Assembly (NCBI GenBank): GCA_028291515.1
Contig: JAQGHU010000042.1
Coordinates: 22,030 to 86,029, forward strand
Direction of reading: 5' to 3'
Length of the DNA: 64,000 bases
DNA from: Schlesneria sp.
GTDB lineage: Bacteria > Planctomycetota > Planctomycetia > Planctomycetales > Planctomycetaceae
In this document: in pieces, positions 1 through 8,605 of the stretch
Numbering within the stretch: the first letter of the stretch is position 1
How the letters are laid out: every line of letters starts with the position of its first letter
Made by a program: the position numbers and the translations under genes
The notes under the pieces: generated by a model
Database searches by the model: none
Seen by the model: only the letters and a program-made list of their open reading frames with translations
What the model was told of the DNA's origin: nothing

Positions 1-696
1 TCCCTGGTCGAGTAGTTTTTGCCCTCCAGCGACGTCGGCCGTCATCATCGCAGCGACTTTGCCGTGCTGGTGGCAGGCGGCCACAATCTGAGCGACCGCA
101 TCTTTGAATAGCGGATGATCGAACTGAGTCGGGATGCCGAGTGAGTTGGAGAGGTCGAAGTGGCCGATCCACAGCACGTCGATTCCGTCGACGGCGGCGA
201 TTTTCTGGACATTACGAACGCCGTCGACAGTCTCGATGAGGGCGATTAGCATCGTTTCGCGATTGGCGGTCTGCATTTTCTCGACGATATCGCCACCCAG
301 GTAGTCATCGTGGGCGATCGTAAAAGCGGCACTACGTCGACCGACAGGCGGATACTTCGCTGAAGCGACCAGCGTCCGCGCCTGAGCGGCACTCTCGCAC
401 ATGGGGATCATGATTCCCATGGCACCGGCATCCAGCACGCGAGCGACAAAATGATATTCCATGGCGGGGATTCGCACGAACGGAATTGCACTGGTGGCCA
501 TGGTGGTCGCCAGCAGCATTCGAATCGTCTCGATACTCCAGCCGGTATGTTCCATGTCATAAACGATGAATTCGGCGCCGGCATTCGCGGCCAGCCGTCC
601 GATCCCCGTCGTATCGAACTCAAACACAAACGTACCGATCGAACGGCCACCATCCAACACCTTTTGCTTGACGTGATTGACCTTCATCGCATTCAT
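1..696 (-). CDS. HpcH/HpaI aldolase family protein (3' end outside window)
   Basis: Partial gene entering from the left edge; 232 codons are visible. The translation begins MNAMKVNHVKQKVLDGG and contains FVFEFDTTGIGRLAANAGAE, YDMEHTGWS, MGIMIPMCESA and ALIETVDGVRNVQKIAAVDG, the pattern of class II pyruvate aldolases of the HpcH/HpaI (2-keto-3-deoxy sugar acid aldolase / citrate lyase beta) family. The visible acidic residues (E in YDMEHTG, E in ALIET, D in IGHFDLS) match the expected metal/substrate site. It starts 41 bp after the 2-hydroxyacid dehydrogenase on the same strand, so both probably belong to one sugar-acid or keto-acid catabolic operon. The start at 696 is preceded by only a weak purine stretch; ATG at 687 is an alternative. 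The substrate cannot be named from sequence. Confidence 0.85.
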   Translation of the reverse strand, partial: MNAMKVNHVKQKVLDGGRSIGTFVFEFDTTGIGRLAANAGAEFIVYDMEHTGWSIETIRMLLATTMATSAIPFVRIPAMEYHFVARVLDAGAMGIMIPMCESAAQARTLVASAKYPPVGRRSAAFTIAHDDYLGGDIVEKMQTANRETMLIALIETVDGVRNVQKIAAVDGIDVLWIGHFDLSNSLGIPTQFDHPLFKDAVAQIVAACHQHGKVAAMMTADVAGGQKLLDQG

Positions 697-737
697 CTCG
701 CTTAAACAAGGTTGTCGATTACAGAGACAATTTGAGG

Positions 738-1772
738 CTATCGCAACGCTAATTCAGCCAGTTTCTGCTTCAACCCCGGTCGATCAATGACATCGCGATT
801 GACGACATCCGGCGGGACTCGACCGGCGGCCACTTCCACAACGCTTTGACACGCTGCCTGGCCGATTCCCCGGAACAGTTCGTCGGTCCAGCAGACGGCG
901 TGTGGTGATAGAATCACGTTATCCAGCTTGAGCAACGGATCGTTTGGATCAATCGGCTCTGTTTCGAAGACATCCAATCCCGCGCCGCCGATGCTTCGTT
1001 GCTGCAATAAGGTCGTCAACGCGGCTTGATCGACGATCGGTCCACGAGCCACATTGATCAGGAACGAGGTCGGTTTCATCCGAGCCAATTGAGAGGCGTT
1101 CAACAGGTGGTGCGTTTCGGGTGTCAGCGCACAACAGACGATGACAACGTCCGACTGCTCCAGCAGCGACTCCAACCCCATCAATTCAACGCCGGACTGC
1201 TTCGCGGCGTCGGGCGAGACGAATGGATCGAACGCGACGTGTCGCATCTCGAGCGGGGTCACCACGCGCAGGATCTCGCGGCCGATGTTACCGAGACCGA
1301 TCAGCCCCAGTGTGCGACCGGTCAGGCCGACTCCCATGTGATTCAGCTTTTCGCTCCAGCGTCCCTCGCGAGTCAGTCGGTCTTTGACCAGCAACTGATG
1401 TGACAGTGCCAGCAACAAGCTCAACGCGGACACCGCCACCGGCCTCCGCACACCAGAAGGAGTGATCGTCAACAGCACGTTGTGTTGAGTGCAGGCGGCG
1501 ACATCCACATTGTCGTACCCCACTCCGAATCGCGCGATGATTGCTAAACGTTGACCACCCGCGACTGTCGCCGCGATCACTTTCGGGGCCAGTACCAGTA
1601 ACGCATCGAAGTCATTCGCGACCGACGGCGGCAGTTCCGACCCGAAGTCCGGGAGAAATTCGGATTGGATGCGGGAATCGCGGCGAAGCTCTTCAAGACC
1701 AATATCTCCAAACCCCAACTCTCCTTGGGCGTTCAGAAAGTCCCGCGTGATACCTAAACGGATTGGAGCCAT
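738..1772 (-). CDS. D-isomer-specific 2-hydroxyacid dehydrogenase
   Basis: 344 aa, usual length for the family. NAD(P)-dependent reduction of 2-keto acids to D-2-hydroxy acids, cytoplasmic. The nucleotide-binding Rossmann motif GLIGLGNIG lies near residue 160; the catalytic triad is visible as R in INVARGPIVDQ (near 242), E in DVFETEPID (near 272) and H in LSPHAVCWTDE (near 292). It is the first gene of a minus-strand pair with the aldolase-family gene at 1-696, suggesting joint action on a keto-acid such as a sugar-acid catabolite (inference). It diverges from the ArsR gene across a 161-bp intergenic region. The exact substrate (glycerate, lactate, phosphoglycerate-like) is not resolvable by eye. 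Confidence 0.9.
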   Translation of the reverse strand: MAPIRLGITRDFLNAQGELGFGDIGLEELRRDSRIQSEFLPDFGSELPPSVANDFDALLVLAPKVIAATVAGGQRLAIIARFGVGYDNVDVAACTQHNVLLTITPSGVRRPVAVSALSLLLALSHQLLVKDRLTREGRWSEKLNHMGVGLTGRTLGLIGLGNIGREILRVVTPLEMRHVAFDPFVSPDAAKQSGVELMGLESLLEQSDVVIVCCALTPETHHLLNASQLARMKPTSFLINVARGPIVDQAALTTLLQQRSIGGAGLDVFETEPIDPNDPLLKLDNVILSPHAVCWTDELFRGIGQAACQSVVEVAAGRVPPDVVNRDVIDRPGLKQKLAELALR

Positions 1773-1909
1773 GGAGCAACTCGTGGATGTGAATCTGATT
1801 TTGAGATCGCACTGAAATACAGAACCGCGCCACGAATCGCCACTGCCGCGACGAAGCAGAAAAAAACTCTGGCGTCCTTGACGAGTAATTGCCGAGACAA
1901 TATCTTGTT

Positions 1910-1921
1910 GGTTATATAACC
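1910..1921. promoter_or_regulatory. perfect 12-bp palindrome, candidate ArsR operator
   Basis: GGTTATATAACC is a perfect palindrome ending 12 bp before the ArsR start codon, just upstream of its AAGGTGA ribosome binding site. ArsR-family repressors commonly bind AT-rich palindromes overlapping their own promoter, so autoregulation is a reasonable inference. A related palindrome (GTTAATTAAC, 6931-6940) precedes the second AHSA1 gene. Confidence 0.5.
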
Positions 1922-1933
1922 ATAAGGTGATTA

Positions 1934-2302
1934 ATGGAACTCAATAGACTCGACGCCGTTTTCGCTGCCCTCGCCGATCCGACTAGGCGAGCGATCCTCG
2001 CCCGCCTAGCCTCCGGGGAGGCGGGTGTGATGGAACTGGCTAAGCCGTTCGCGATGACTCAACCCGCTATCTCCAAACACCTACGAGTGTTAGAGCGAGC
2101 TGGCTTGATCTCACGCGGCAGGGATGCCCAGCGGCGACCGTGTCGGATTGAGGCCCAGCCGCTCGCCGAAGCCAACGAATGGCTGGAACGCTACCGCCAA
2201 TTCTGGGAAGGCAGTTTCCAGCGTCTCGACTCGCTCCTCGAAGAATTGCAATCACCGCCACCAAACCCTGCCCCGATCTCTGATAAGGACCAGCCGACAT
2301 GA
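1934..2302 (+). CDS. ArsR/SmtB-family HTH transcriptional regulator
   Basis: 122 aa. A winged-helix repressor: DAVFAALADPTRRAILARLASGE followed by the recognition-helix region MTQPAISKHLRVLERAGLI (residues about 35-57) is the signature of the ArsR subgroup that controls AHSA1/SRPBCC genes. No metal-binding cysteine pair (CVC) is visible, so it is unlikely to be a metal sensor of the classic SmtB type. The start has a clear AAGGTGA Shine-Dalgarno. Its TGA overlaps the next ATG (ATGA), so it is translationally coupled to the AHSA1 protein, the standard regulator/partner pair of this subfamily. Probably autoregulated through the palindrome at 1910-1921. Confidence 0.93.
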   Translation: MELNRLDAVFAALADPTRRAILARLASGEAGVMELAKPFAMTQPAISKHLRVLERAGLISRGRDAQRRPCRIEAQPLAEANEWLERYRQFWEGSFQRLDSLLEELQSPPPNPAPISDKDQPT

Positions 2303-2772
2303 AAAACACAGGCAACCTGAAGATCACGACTCCCAACGACAACGAGATCGTGATGACGCGCGTGTTCAATGCGCCGCAAAAACTAGTGTTCGACGCGTTC
2401 ACCAAGCCAGAACTGCTGAAACGCTGGTTCGGGCCGCACGGTTGGTCGCTGGATGTGTGCGAGATCGATCTGAAGGTCGGCGGCGGATTTCGGTTCGTCC
2501 TGGTGGGGCCCGACGGAGTTCGCATGGGAATGAGGGGTGTCTATCGCGAAATCAACGCACCGAAGGGCTCCGTGCACACCGAGTCGTTTGACGACTACCC
2601 CGGCGAGTCGACAGTCACCTCGGTCTTTACCGAGGCCGAAGGCAAAACGACGCTGACGGCGACTGTCAGCTATCCATCCAAAGAGATCCGAGACCTCGTG
2701 ATCCAATCCGGCATGGAGCACGGTGCCGCAGAAAGCTACGACAAGCTGGCTGCGTTGCTATCAGAAATCTGA
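2299..2772 (+). CDS. SRPBCC / AHSA1 domain protein
   Basis: 157 aa, a single START-like (helix-grip, SRPBCC) domain. It opens with the typical TRVFNAPQKLVFDAFTKPELLKRWFGP motif split across the first strand and helix, and ends with EHGAAESYDKLAALL, the long C-terminal helix that closes the ligand cavity. Such proteins bind small hydrophobic ligands; the ligand and physiological role are unknown. It overlaps the ArsR gene by 4 bp. A tandem two-domain paralogue lies at 6998-7990. Confidence 0.9.
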   Translation: MKNTGNLKITTPNDNEIVMTRVFNAPQKLVFDAFTKPELLKRWFGPHGWSLDVCEIDLKVGGGFRFVLVGPDGVRMGMRGVYREINAPKGSVHTESFDDYPGESTVTSVFTEAEGKTTLTATVSYPSKEIRDLVIQSGMEHGAAESYDKLAALLSEI

Positions 2773-2889
2773 TCAGCACAACCTTCAGGACATTGGTTCC
2801 TCGGACTCGGCGCTTGTTGAAGTTGGTGTGGCATGAAATACTCATCGACTCGCCATTGATCATCTTGCGCCGATGTCCTGGAGAATTCT

Positions 2890-5607
2890 GTGCTCGCTGA
2901 AGAATTGCGTTTGCAGCAGTCGTATCAACGTCAGGCCAACTGGCACCGCTGGGGACCGTATCTTTCCGAACGGCAGTGGGGAACGGTTCGCGAAGACTAT
3001 TCGGCGAACGGCGATTCCTGGCATTACTTCCCCCACGATCAAGCTCGCAGCCGTGCCTACCGCTGGGGCGAAGATGGGCTGCTCGGGATTTGCGATCGCG
3101 AATGCCGGCTGTGCTTTGGTCTGGCCCTGTGGAATGGTCGCGATACGATTCTGAAAGAGCGCCTGTTCGGGTTGACGGGGCCCGAGGGGAATCACGGTGA
3201 AGACGTCAAAGAGATGTACTTCTACCTCGATTCGACCCCGACGCATTCGTACATGAAAGCGTTGTACAAGTACCCGCAGACCGAGTTTCCCTACGAAACA
3301 CTTGTCGGCGAGAATCAGCGTCGAAGTCGGCACGATCCCGAATTCGAACTGGAAGACACCGGCATCTTCAACGAGAGCCGTTATTTCGATGTTTATGCCG
3401 AGTATGCGAAAGCGGCCCCCGATGACCTGTTGATTCGAATCACTGTTGCCAATCGAGCCAGCGAAACGGCGACCATCCATCTGCTGCCAACATTGTGGTT
3501 TCGCAATACGTGGTCCTGGGGCTGCGATCACGAAGGCTGTGAGCGGAAGCCGGGCATCACCCGGCAGGAAGACGGATCGCTCGTGGCCGACCACGCGAGT
3601 TTAGAGCGATTCCGGTTCTTCTATGATCATCAGTCGCTGCCGGAAGCCCCAGCGATGCTGATCACCGAGAATGAAACGAATGCCGCCCGGCTGTTTGGCC
3701 TGACGAATGGGACTCACCCTTCCAAAGATGCCTTTCACGATTACGTGATCGACGGAAATGCGGCGGCCGTCAGCACGGGCAATCATGGGACGAAGGCCGC
3801 GCCACACCTGGTCTTCACGATTCCCGCTCACGGCGAAGTGAGTATCCGGCTACGGCTGCTGGCGGACGATCTGGTCGATGGCGATCCGTTCGACGATCGC
3901 TTCGAAAAGATCTTCGCGGATCGCATCGCCGAAGCGAATCAGTTTTATGACTCGAAGATTCCAGAGTCTACTCGTGACACCGAACGCACGGTCGCGAGAC
4001 AAGCTTACGCGGGCTTATTGTGGAGCAAACAGTTCTATCATTACGCGGTCGAAGCCTGGCTGGAAGGCGATCCCGAACAGCCAGTCCCTCCCGCCAGTCG
4101 ATTCGAGGGCCGCAATCATGATTGGACGCATCTGTTCAATCGCGATGTGATCTCGATGCCGGACAAGTGGGAATATCCCTGGTACGCCGCCTGGGATCTG
4201 GCGTTTCATATGATCCCAATGGCAACGATCGATCCCGAATTTGCGAAGTCGCAACTGTTGCTGATGCTGCGTGAATGGTACATGCATCCCAACGGGCAGA
4301 TCCCGGCGTATGAATTCGGCTTCTCAGATGTTAACCCGCCCGTGCATGCCTGGTCCTGCTGGCGTGTCTACAAGATGACGGGCCCGTCCGGCCTGCGCGA
4401 TCGCGACTTCCTGGCTCGCGCGTTCCAGAAGCTGCTGATCAATTTCACCTGGTGGATCAATCGCAAGGACATCAACGGCAAGCATCTGTTCTCGGGCGGA
4501 TTCCTGGGGCTGGATAACGTCGGCGTCTTCGATCGATCCAAACCGCTCCCTGACGGCGGGCAGTTGGAACAGGCGGATGGGACGGCCTGGATGGCGTTCT
4601 ATTGTGCGACCATGTTGTCGATGGCATTGGAACTCGCGCAGGGCGACCCGACCTACGAAGACGTGGCCTCGAAGTTCTTCGAGCACTTTGTGCAGATCAC
4701 CGACGCGATGAATTGCCTGGGTGATGACGGCCTGTGGGACGAGGAGGACGGCTTCTACTACGATCAAATGCGGACGAACGGACAGATGCAGCGGATGAAA
4801 ATCCGCTCGATCGTCGGCGTCATTCCACTGTTCGCAGTCGAAGTGCTGGAAGACGACTTCCTGCAGTCTCTGCCCGGATTCCGTAAGCGGATGGAGTGGT
4901 TCCTGAAGCACCGCCGCGATCTGGCCCAGCAGATTTCTTATCTGGAACACGAGCACGATGGCGACAAGCACGCACATCGTCTGCTAGCTATCCCGTCTCA
5001 AGAGCGACTGCAACGCGTCTTGCGATACGTGCTGGACGAAAACGAATTCCTATCGCCGCATGGAATCCGTTCGATGTCGCGATTCCACGCCGACCATCCG
5101 TTCACTTTGAATTGCGGCAGTGAAGAATATCGCGTTGACTATGTTCCCGGCGAATCGAACACGAGCATGTTCGGCGGCAATTCGAACTGGCGAGGGCCGA
5201 TCTGGTTTCCAGTCAACTATCTGTTGATCGAGGCCCTCGAGCGCTATCACCATTTCTACGGCGATTCGTTCAAAGTGGAATGCCCGACCGGATCCGGACA
5301 GCTGATGACACTGCAGCAGGTCGCGCACGAACTCAGCCAACGACTGAGCACATTATTCCTACCGGACGGAGAGGGTCAGCGCCCTTGCCACGGTGGCGAC
5401 GAACGATTTGCAACCGATACGCACTGGCGAGACCTCGTGCTGTTCTACGAATACTTCCACGGTGACACAGGACGCGGGATGGGAGCCAGTCATCAGACTG
5501 GCTGGACCGCTCTGGTGACTCGTCTACTGGGAGCCCAATGCTCAGCCTCACACCAGCCAAGAACAACCGCGACGCCGAGTGAAGTGGCGTCGACACTCAG
5601 TAAATGA
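2890..5607 (+). CDS. GH63-like (MGH1-type) glucosidase
   Basis: 905 aa. Recognised as the bacterial glycoside hydrolase family 63-like glucosidase group with an (alpha/alpha)6 barrel: an N-terminal beta-rich region with WHRWGPYLSERQWGTVREDYS and RLFGLTGPEGNHGEDVKE, then the barrel with WTHLFNRDVISMPDKWEYPW, LGLDNVGVFDRS and GGNSNWRGPIWFPVNYLL. No signal peptide is evident, so probably cytoplasmic. Members act on alpha-glucosides such as glucosylglycerate or related oligosaccharides; the substrate here is not known. GTG start at 2890 was chosen because GGAG sits 8 nt upstream; the ATG at 2873 is out of frame. It is monocistronic and followed by a palindromic repeat. Confidence 0.85.
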   Translation: MLAEELRLQQSYQRQANWHRWGPYLSERQWGTVREDYSANGDSWHYFPHDQARSRAYRWGEDGLLGICDRECRLCFGLALWNGRDTILKERLFGLTGPEGNHGEDVKEMYFYLDSTPTHSYMKALYKYPQTEFPYETLVGENQRRSRHDPEFELEDTGIFNESRYFDVYAEYAKAAPDDLLIRITVANRASETATIHLLPTLWFRNTWSWGCDHEGCERKPGITRQEDGSLVADHASLERFRFFYDHQSLPEAPAMLITENETNAARLFGLTNGTHPSKDAFHDYVIDGNAAAVSTGNHGTKAAPHLVFTIPAHGEVSIRLRLLADDLVDGDPFDDRFEKIFADRIAEANQFYDSKIPESTRDTERTVARQAYAGLLWSKQFYHYAVEAWLEGDPEQPVPPASRFEGRNHDWTHLFNRDVISMPDKWEYPWYAAWDLAFHMIPMATIDPEFAKSQLLLMLREWYMHPNGQIPAYEFGFSDVNPPVHAWSCWRVYKMTGPSGLRDRDFLARAFQKLLINFTWWINRKDINGKHLFSGGFLGLDNVGVFDRSKPLPDGGQLEQADGTAWMAFYCATMLSMALELAQGDPTYEDVASKFFEHFVQITDAMNCLGDDGLWDEEDGFYYDQMRTNGQMQRMKIRSIVGVIPLFAVEVLEDDFLQSLPGFRKRMEWFLKHRRDLAQQISYLEHEHDGDKHAHRLLAIPSQERLQRVLRYVLDENEFLSPHGIRSMSRFHADHPFTLNCGSEEYRVDYVPGESNTSMFGGNSNWRGPIWFPVNYLLIEALERYHHFYGDSFKVECPTGSGQLMTLQQVAHELSQRLSTLFLPDGEGQRPCHGGDERFATDTHWRDLVLFYEYFHGDTGRGMGASHQTGWTALVTRLLGAQCSASHQPRTTATPSEVASTLSK

Positions 5608-5616
5608 ACGAGGACT

Positions 5617-5703
5617 GTAGGTTATGCTTCAGCATAACATTCTTCGGCAGTGGGATGGTGGCGTGGCGATGAGCGAGAAGAATTATGCTGAAGCATAACC
5701 TAC
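5617..5703. repeat. REP/BIME-like element: inverted pair of 21-bp palindromic arms
   Basis: Two perfect 21-bp inverted arms, 5617-5637 and 5683-5703, separated by 45 bp. Each arm is itself a small hairpin (TTATGC-TTCA-GCATAA). It sits between the convergent ends of the glucosidase and the outer-membrane protein gene, where it could terminate both transcripts, but no T-run follows. The architecture of palindromes within an inverted repeat is that of bacterial REP/BIME elements. Confidence 0.75.
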
Positions 5704-5715
5704 GCCGCAAGTCAT

Positions 5716-6615
5716 TTAGAAAATGAACGACAACCCGATCTTGGCGATCGCGACATCATTACGACCTTCACCTGCGACCTGGACGCTATCCGCAACGAGA
5801 TGCAGGTACTGGATCGAGGTATTCAAGAACCATTTGCCGTACTGTTCTGGAACCGGGATCGCGACGCTGGCGGTGAGTGCTGTCGAAAAGTAACCGAGGG
5901 CGGCGTTGCTGCCATTACTGTTGAAGTAATAGCCGTTGCCACCGAGACCCCAGTCGATGGGCAGCCCCAGGCCGACCTTGGTTTTGGCCAATTCGAAACG
6001 CCAGGTGGGTTCAAACCCGACGTTCGCGAACAGTTGGCTCTGGCCCTGCTCGGGAATGAACTCGCCGTAGGCGGCGACGAATGGTTTCAGGCTGAACGGC
6101 TTCAGAGCGTCGTTGCCTTCCCAGAAGTTCAACACGTCATAGCTGACTTTGGCTCCGATTTCGTGCAGCGGAGTCCGCATCAGGGGACTCATGTTGTAGT
6201 AGGCGTATCGCGAATCGATCATGAAGCCGTTCCAACTGGTCACGGTCCCGATCATCACATCGGACATGTCGGCCATGCGGTTGTTCGGCGCGAAATGGGT
6301 GCTGTTGAACAGCGACACATACGGGCGAATGATCAGGTCTTCGTTGATCGTTTTGGATGTGAAGACATTCAGATACGGCTGCATGATCGGGCCGTGGTCG
6401 GCCTGCAGGTAGCCACGAAAGTAATACGATGACGCAAAGTCGACTCCGCCCGAGAACATGACGGGGAAAGAAGCGGCATCGTCTGCCGGTGGGGCTTCAC
6501 AGGTTGCCAGACTCGCCGCATCGGCCTTGCAATATGGGCAGGCGCGAACCGAGGCCGTTTGAAAGCCGCAAACCATTGCCAGGCAAAGCCCCAGCACTAT
6601 CAATCGAGACCGCAT
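5716..6615 (-). CDS. exported outer-membrane beta-barrel-type protein, unknown function
   Basis: 299 aa from the ATG at 6615, preceded by a strong GGGGGGAGGCGAGG site; the longer frame to 6651 lacks one. Signal peptide MRSRLIVLGLCLAMVCGFQT..ASVRA precedes the mature sequence beginning CPYCKADAASLATC. The body has alternating aromatic/hydrophobic strands (GGVDFASSYYFRGYLQADHG, IIRPYVSLFNSTHF) and ends in phenylalanine (KIGLSFIF), the usual C-terminal signal for outer-membrane barrel insertion. I do not recognise a specific transport function; similar proteins are common in planctomycetes. The CPYC after the cleavage site could bind metal or form a disulfide. Confidence 0.75.
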   Translation of the reverse strand: MRSRLIVLGLCLAMVCGFQTASVRACPYCKADAASLATCEAPPADDAASFPVMFSGGVDFASSYYFRGYLQADHGPIMQPYLNVFTSKTINEDLIIRPYVSLFNSTHFAPNNRMADMSDVMIGTVTSWNGFMIDSRYAYYNMSPLMRTPLHEIGAKVSYDVLNFWEGNDALKPFSLKPFVAAYGEFIPEQGQSQLFANVGFEPTWRFELAKTKVGLGLPIDWGLGGNGYYFNSNGSNAALGYFSTALTASVAIPVPEQYGKWFLNTSIQYLHLVADSVQVAGEGRNDVAIAKIGLSFIF

Positions 6616-6774
6616 CCTCGCCTCCCCCCGGTGGCTTCGACTGCCAAGCATCCATTCTCGTCGGTTTGTATCGATAATGCGGTGAGTGACACTTGAAACG
6701 AATCGATCGGGGCGGAGTAGTCATGGGAGGGCATTGCGGGAGCGAGCCCGAGTCGAGCTTCATCAAAAAGGTTC

Positions 6775-6881
6775 GTCATTCCCGCGCAGGCGGGAATCCA
6801 GTCAGTCCACCTCGAGCTGCCACTGACAAGAATCGACACCGCAACTGCAGTTCCCTGGATTCCCGCCTGCGCGGGAATGAC
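6775..6881. repeat. inverted repeat with 27-bp arms (GTCATTCCCGCG type)
   Basis: Arms 6775-6801 and 6855-6881 are exact reverse complements, starting GTCATTCCCGCGCAGGCGGG, separated by 53 bp. Each arm holds an internal GC-rich hairpin (CCCGC-GCAG-GCGGG-like). This CGTCATTCCCGC.. repeat type is widespread as a dispersed intergenic element in many proteobacterial and other genomes. It lies in the 380-bp non-coding stretch between the outer-membrane protein and the tandem AHSA1 gene; nothing else is visible there except the palindrome at 6931. Confidence 0.8.
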
Positions 6882-6930
6882 GACGCGGGACGCTTGACGC
6901 GATTCGTGTCCATCTGTATTTTACCAATCA

Positions 6931-6940
6931 GTTAATTAAC
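6931..6940. promoter_or_regulatory. palindrome GTTAATTAAC upstream of AHSA1 gene, candidate operator
   Basis: A perfect 10-bp AT-rich palindrome 57 bp before the start codon of the tandem AHSA1 gene. It resembles the GGTTATATAACC site at the ArsR promoter (same GTTA..TAAC half-sites, flanked by CC), so the ArsR regulator at 1934-2302 may control both AHSA1 genes. This is inference from two sites only. Confidence 0.35.
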
Positions 6941-6997
6941 CTGCGGGTTCACTTCGTGGAACCTCGTCCGAATAGCAACCAGAAGAAAGGAACCACC

Positions 6998-7990
6998 ATG
7001 CTTCTCGCTGAGAACAGCCAGACCGATCGCGAAATCATCATGACTCGAGTCCTCGACGCGCCCCGATCCCTCGTCTGGAAAGTGTGGACGCAGCTTGAGC
7101 ATCTTTCCAACTGGTGGGGGCCGCGTGGGTTCACAACCACGACCGAAAAGCGAGAATGCGTCGCTGGCGGTGTCTGGAAGTATATGATGCATGGCCCGGA
7201 CGGTACCGACTACCAAAACCTGATGACGTTTCTGGAGGTCGTCGAACACGAACGGTTGTCGTACAAGCAGGGTGGCGCGGGAGACACGGAACCGATCAAC
7301 TTTCAAGTGACGGTGACTTTCGCCGATGAAGGGGACGCCTTAGACAAAACCAAGCTCGTCATGCGGTTGGTCTTTCCGTCCAAGCAGGCGAAGGATTACG
7401 TGGTCAACACGTACAACGCCATCGAAGGTGGCAAGCAAACGATGGAACGCTTGGCCGAACACATTCAATCGCTCAAGCAGGGAGGCGGCCCCTCGGATAT
7501 TCCCTTCGTCACCACGCGAGTCTTCCGCGCACCGCACGACCTGGTCTGGAAGGCCTGGACCGAAAGCGAACACCTGAAGCACTGGTTTGGCCCGAAGGAC
7601 TCCAAGATCACCCACTGCGAAGTCGATCTGCGAGTGGGCGGCAAGTTTCTCTACTGCATGCAGTCGGCCGATGGCAGCGAGATGTGGGCTCGGTGGGTCT
7701 ACCGCCAGATCAACCCCCAGACAAAAATCGAAAGCATCCACTCCTTCTCCGATGCCGCGGGCGACTTGAAGCCCGTTCCCTTCGAAGGAGAATGGCCAGT
7801 CGAAATCCACTCCATCGTCACCTTCGCCGAACACGCCGGAATCGGCAAAGGAATCGTCGTCCGAGTCGAGTGGACCCCATACAACGCCACCGAATCCGAA
7901 CGCAAATTTTTCGCCACGATGCACAGTTCCATGCAACAAGGCTGGGGAGGCTCGTTCGATCAGTTGGAGACTTATCTCGCCGGGAAATAA
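6998..7990 (+). CDS. tandem two-domain SRPBCC / AHSA1 protein
   Basis: 330 aa, two AHSA1 domains in one chain. Domain 1 (about residues 8-155) begins IIMTRVLDAPRSLVWKVWT and ends with a long helix NAIEGGKQTMERLAEHI; domain 2 (about 165-330) begins FVTTRVFRAPHDLVWKAWT and ends FFATMHSSMQQGWGGSFDQL. Both keep the conserved LKHWFGPK / LSNWWGPRG motif after the first helix. ATG at 6998 was chosen because AGAAAGGA lies 6-7 nt upstream; the frame extends to 6956 without a site. Ligand unknown. It is followed by a good hairpin-T terminator at 8006-8045. The architecture suggests duplication of the 157-aa type encoded at 2299-2772. Confidence 0.88.
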   Translation: MLLAENSQTDREIIMTRVLDAPRSLVWKVWTQLEHLSNWWGPRGFTTTTEKRECVAGGVWKYMMHGPDGTDYQNLMTFLEVVEHERLSYKQGGAGDTEPINFQVTVTFADEGDALDKTKLVMRLVFPSKQAKDYVVNTYNAIEGGKQTMERLAEHIQSLKQGGGPSDIPFVTTRVFRAPHDLVWKAWTESEHLKHWFGPKDSKITHCEVDLRVGGKFLYCMQSADGSEMWARWVYRQINPQTKIESIHSFSDAAGDLKPVPFEGEWPVEIHSIVTFAEHAGIGKGIVVRVEWTPYNATESERKFFATMHSSMQQGWGGSFDQLETYLAGK

Positions 7991-8005
7991 TAACCACACC
8001 GGAAT

Positions 8006-8045
8006 GCGGTCGACGCGGAATCAACGAGTCGACCGCCGTGTTTTT
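8006..8045 (+). terminator. rho-independent terminator after tandem AHSA1 gene
   Basis: Stem GCGGTCGAC (8006-8014) pairs perfectly with GTCGACCGC (8028-8036) and is followed by a run of five T at 8041-8045. It lies 16 bp after the stop codon. Confidence 0.75.
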
Positions 8046-8407
8046 CCAACCGGTATTCTGAGCGGGGGACGTGAGTCCCCTGGCATCTTCTTCGGGCGTG
8101 AGCCCCAGTACTCCATCCACAGATCATCCTGGCCCTGGAAGACAACACATCTCATTACTGAGAGCAACGTTGTGTCGCCTCCAGATTGCCTCGAAGGCAT
8201 CATGAAGTCCGTCCGTAGGCAGCGATCACATTTCCCGACAGGCATATCCGATACGAGCGGCCGGTGAAGGTGATAATCTGCATCCGCCATCGGGCGCATT
8301 CTGCCCGTACGCTTGACGTTGCGGGCAGAATCGGCGACACTCCGCCCCGCCCAATGAGACGCTTTTGCAGCCTGCTGCTGGAGTTCCCACTGGTTGAAAG
8401 TTGATTT
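8046..8407. other. non-coding stretch before tRNA-Phe with short hairpins
   Basis: About 360 bp without a convincing gene. It contains the hairpin GGGGAC-GTGA-GTCCCC near 8065-8080 and GGGC-GTGA-GCCCC near 8096, a repeated planctomycete-style intergenic motif. Candidate frames across it lack ribosome sites and conserved features. Confidence 0.5.
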
Positions 8408-8480
8408 GGCCAGGTAGCTCAGTTGGTAGAGCACAGGACTGAAAATCCTGGTGTCGCCGGTTCGATCCCGGCCCTGGCCA
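8408..8480 (+). tRNA. tRNA-Phe (anticodon GAA)
   Basis: 73-nt cloverleaf: acceptor stem GGCCAGG pairs with CCTGGCC at the 3' end, D arm GCTC..GAGC, anticodon stem CAGGA/TCCTG enclosing loop CTGAAAA with GAA at positions 34-36, 5-nt variable loop, T arm GCCGG-TTCGATC-CCGGC, discriminator A. The 3' CCA is not encoded. It stands alone, with no neighbouring tRNA. Confidence 0.97.
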
Positions 8481-8605
8481 CTTTAACTTATCTTCGATTC
8501 CGGCGAGGCTGTTTTTCCCTTGCGCTCTACGACTACAACCGCTCTCCGTTGTAATTTGCAGCGCCGTCGATCGTGGTTGGATATGGATCCGGCGTGCCAC
8601 AGCCT

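Noticed and set aside
2860..3594. Long minus-strand open frame (244 codons) opposite the GH63-like gene
   Set aside because: Exact antisense shadow of a strongly conserved glucosidase; no ribosome site or recognisable domain.
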